Part shown: one piece after another, positions 5,197 to 6,578 of the stretch
Layout of the letters: every line of letters starts with the position of its first letter
Position numbering within the stretch: position 1 is the first letter of the stretch
DNA from: an uncultured Pirellula sp.
GTDB taxonomy: Bacteria > Planctomycetota > Planctomycetia > Pirellulales > Pirellulaceae
Direction of reading: 5' to 3'
Assembly (NCBI GenBank): GCA_903892365.1
Contig: CAITIF010000676.1
Span: 1 to 6,578, forward strand
Length of the DNA stretch: 6,578 nucleotides
The notes under the pieces: model-generated
Told to the model about the DNA's origin: nothing
Databases searched by the model: none
The model's input: the letters and a program-made list of their open reading frames with translations, nothing else
Made by a program: the position numbers and the translations under genes

Positions 5197-6578
5197 ATGC
5201 AATCATCATCCACGCCGCTTCAAAACTTGTTAGGCCATAACTTGTTCGTTTGTACATCGATTTCCCAGAAGATTCGCGCGTTTGCGATTCTAGCCATGGC
5301 TGCCGCATTAGGTTTACCCGTGGGCTGCACCGATGGCAGCGCGAAGCGTTTGGAGTCATTCCAAACGAGCCAGGCGGCTGGCAAAGAAAAGCGTGATTCG
5401 ATCAAGGAAGCTTTTCGCTATCTGCCGCAGTTGATTCGGTTGGATCGTTCGGCTGCCCTGCGGGAAATTCAGTACCAGATGAACACCTGGTCCAAGAGCG
5501 TAAAAGCATCGGACTCCTGGAAAGCTCCGGAAATGCTACAAACCGTTCCCGTTGACCTCCGAACTTTGGATTTGGCCAAGCGTTTGGACAAACTAGAGTT
5601 CGGCGAACCGGAATGCGAGTACCTGTTGCAGTGCCAAATGCTTACCAAGCTAAGCAAGTGGGTTCTGGATCGCCCCTACCGCGACCGTCTCTTCCGCCCA
5701 TGGCTTCAAAAGCAAAAGGAAACATTCAGTGCGGACGATTGGAACCAGCTCGAGATTACTCTGAAGCTTTTTGATTGGACGGTTTGCAATGTCGGCGTGG
5801 ACGGACAGCCCAATGACGTTGAGAAGTTGGTTAGTTATCCAGAATCACCACTGAGCGATACGGCTCCGGTCTACCGCCAGTTGCCTTGGCAAACATTGAT
5901 GTTTGCAAGAGGAGACGTTTGGCAAAGAGCTCGCGTTTTCACTCAGCTTGCTTTTGCGAATGGTGTTGATTGCGTCGTCCTTGCATTGCCCAGCGAGTCG
6001 GGGGCAACCGAAAACGCATCGTTGCGATTGTGGTGCATAGGTGTTCCTATTGGGAAGAGCATTTATTTGTTCGAGCCGAATTGGGGACTTCCTATTCCCA
6101 GTCAAACGGACGATGGAATTGCAACGCTTCAAGAGGCGCGAGAAAACCCGAATGTTCTTCGTCGCGCCAAGATTCCCGGATTCTTCGAATACCCCGTCGA
6201 GCAGAAGGATCTGGGGGCGATCGTCGCCCTCATGGATCTTGAGCCCTTTGCAACAAGCCAGTCGATGCACATCCTGGAAAAGTCTTTAACCGGAAACAAT
6301 CGTTTGCGCATTGCTTCGAATTCTGACACTTTCGAAGAGCGTTTAAAATCCATCGATCCGAAGCTTGCTGTTCGTCATTGGAATGCGCCTTGGTTGGCTC
6401 ATGCATACAACCTTTCGCTTCGTTCTCGGCTCGACGAACAGTCACCTTTTTCGATGACTTATGTTGGGAACTACGGGGCCTACATTTCGGACACGCCGAT
6501 CTCTCAAGCTCGAAATTTGCATTTGCTTGGCAATTTTAACACCAGCATCGAAGCTTCCGGGGCTTTGAAATCGTACAT
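5197..6578 (+). CDS. Exported protein of unknown function, probable lipoprotein (3' partial)
   Basis: This frame is open from ATG 5197 to the end of the window, 460 codons without a stop, so the gene continues outside. A basic stretch QKIR (24-27) is followed by a hydrophobic segment FAILAMAAALGLPVG (29-43) and then C44, resembling a lipoprotein signal with a loose lipobox (PVGC rather than LxGC). The N-region is long, so a later start such as TTG at 5242 is possible. The mature part is soluble-looking with no further membrane segment. Residues 239-315 contain GDVWQRARVFTQLAFANGVDCVVLA, then RLWCIGVPIGKSIYLFEPNWGLPIP and DDGIATLQEAR. This layout recalls a planctomycete group with a transglutaminase-like core, but the usual Cys-His-Asp triad is not evident and I do not assign a function. 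It lies 55 bp after kdsA, so co-transcription is possible. The long open frame and consistent codon use make a real gene near certain. Confidence 0.9.
   Translation, partial: MQSSSTPLQNLLGHNLFVCTSISQKIRAFAILAMAAALGLPVGCTDGSAKRLESFQTSQAAGKEKRDSIKEAFRYLPQLIRLDRSAALREIQYQMNTWSKSVKASDSWKAPEMLQTVPVDLRTLDLAKRLDKLEFGEPECEYLLQCQMLTKLSKWVLDRPYRDRLFRPWLQKQKETFSADDWNQLEITLKLFDWTVCNVGVDGQPNDVEKLVSYPESPLSDTAPVYRQLPWQTLMFARGDVWQRARVFTQLAFANGVDCVVLALPSESGATENASLRLWCIGVPIGKSIYLFEPNWGLPIPSQTDDGIATLQEARENPNVLRRAKIPGFFEYPVEQKDLGAIVALMDLEPFATSQSMHILEKSLTGNNRLRIASNSDTFEERLKSIDPKLAVRHWNAPWLAHAYNLSLRSRLDEQSPFSMTYVGNYGAYISDTPISQARNLHLLGNFNTSIEASGALKSY

Noticed and set aside
5845..6270. 141-codon minus-strand open frame and several plus-strand frames at 5970-6289
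   Set aside because: They overlap the frame open from 5197 to the window end, which has a signal sequence and a coherent protein. The alternatives are shadows of it.

Overview
The window most likely comes from a planctomycete of the Pirellulales (Rhodopirellula/Blastopirellula type). This is inferred from moderate GC content, start codons mostly without a clear Shine-Dalgarno, a didermic-type kdsA gene, a KAS-like protein lacking its active-site residues, and a final secreted protein whose motif style resembles planctomycete-specific proteins. No 16S or other decisive marker is present, so the assignment is an inference.

Layout. Bases 1-123 hold the last 40 codons of a plus-strand gene, possibly a SAM-dependent methyltransferase. 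A non-coding stretch with a perfect 26-bp tandem duplication (136-187) follows. A compact minus-strand tRNA-Val(GAC) unit spans 560 down to 386: promoter, tRNA, a short hairpin just after the tRNA, and an intrinsic terminator. Divergent from it, on the plus strand, is a fatty-acid-synthesis cluster: a FabF-like ketosynthase homologue (683-2026), rpmF (2107-2289), fabD (2474-3385) and fabG (3410-4177). kdsA (4296-5141) comes next. The window ends inside a large exported protein gene (5197 to the edge), probably a lipoprotein of unknown function. That reading frame stays open to the last base.

How the genes fit together. FabD loads malonyl units onto acyl carrier protein and FabG reduces the 3-ketoacyl-ACP intermediates. 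The FabF-like protein has the thiolase fold signatures, but all three catalytic positions (Cys-His-His) read Glu-Cys-Asn, so it is unlikely to condense acyl chains. It could be a chain-length-factor-like partner or a regulatory paralogue. KdsA makes KDO-8-phosphate for lipopolysaccharide core, so the cluster links lipid A acyl supply with LPS sugar synthesis. Compared with the classical rpmF-plsX-fabH-fabD-fabG-acpP-fabF order, plsX, fabH, acpP and an active fabF are missing here, and kdsA sits where acpP would be expected.

No CRISPR array, insertion sequence, phage gene or resistance gene is visible. The points most worth a second look are the catalytically dead ketosynthase, the structured rpmF-fabD spacer, the 26-bp tandem repeat and the uncharacterised exported protein.
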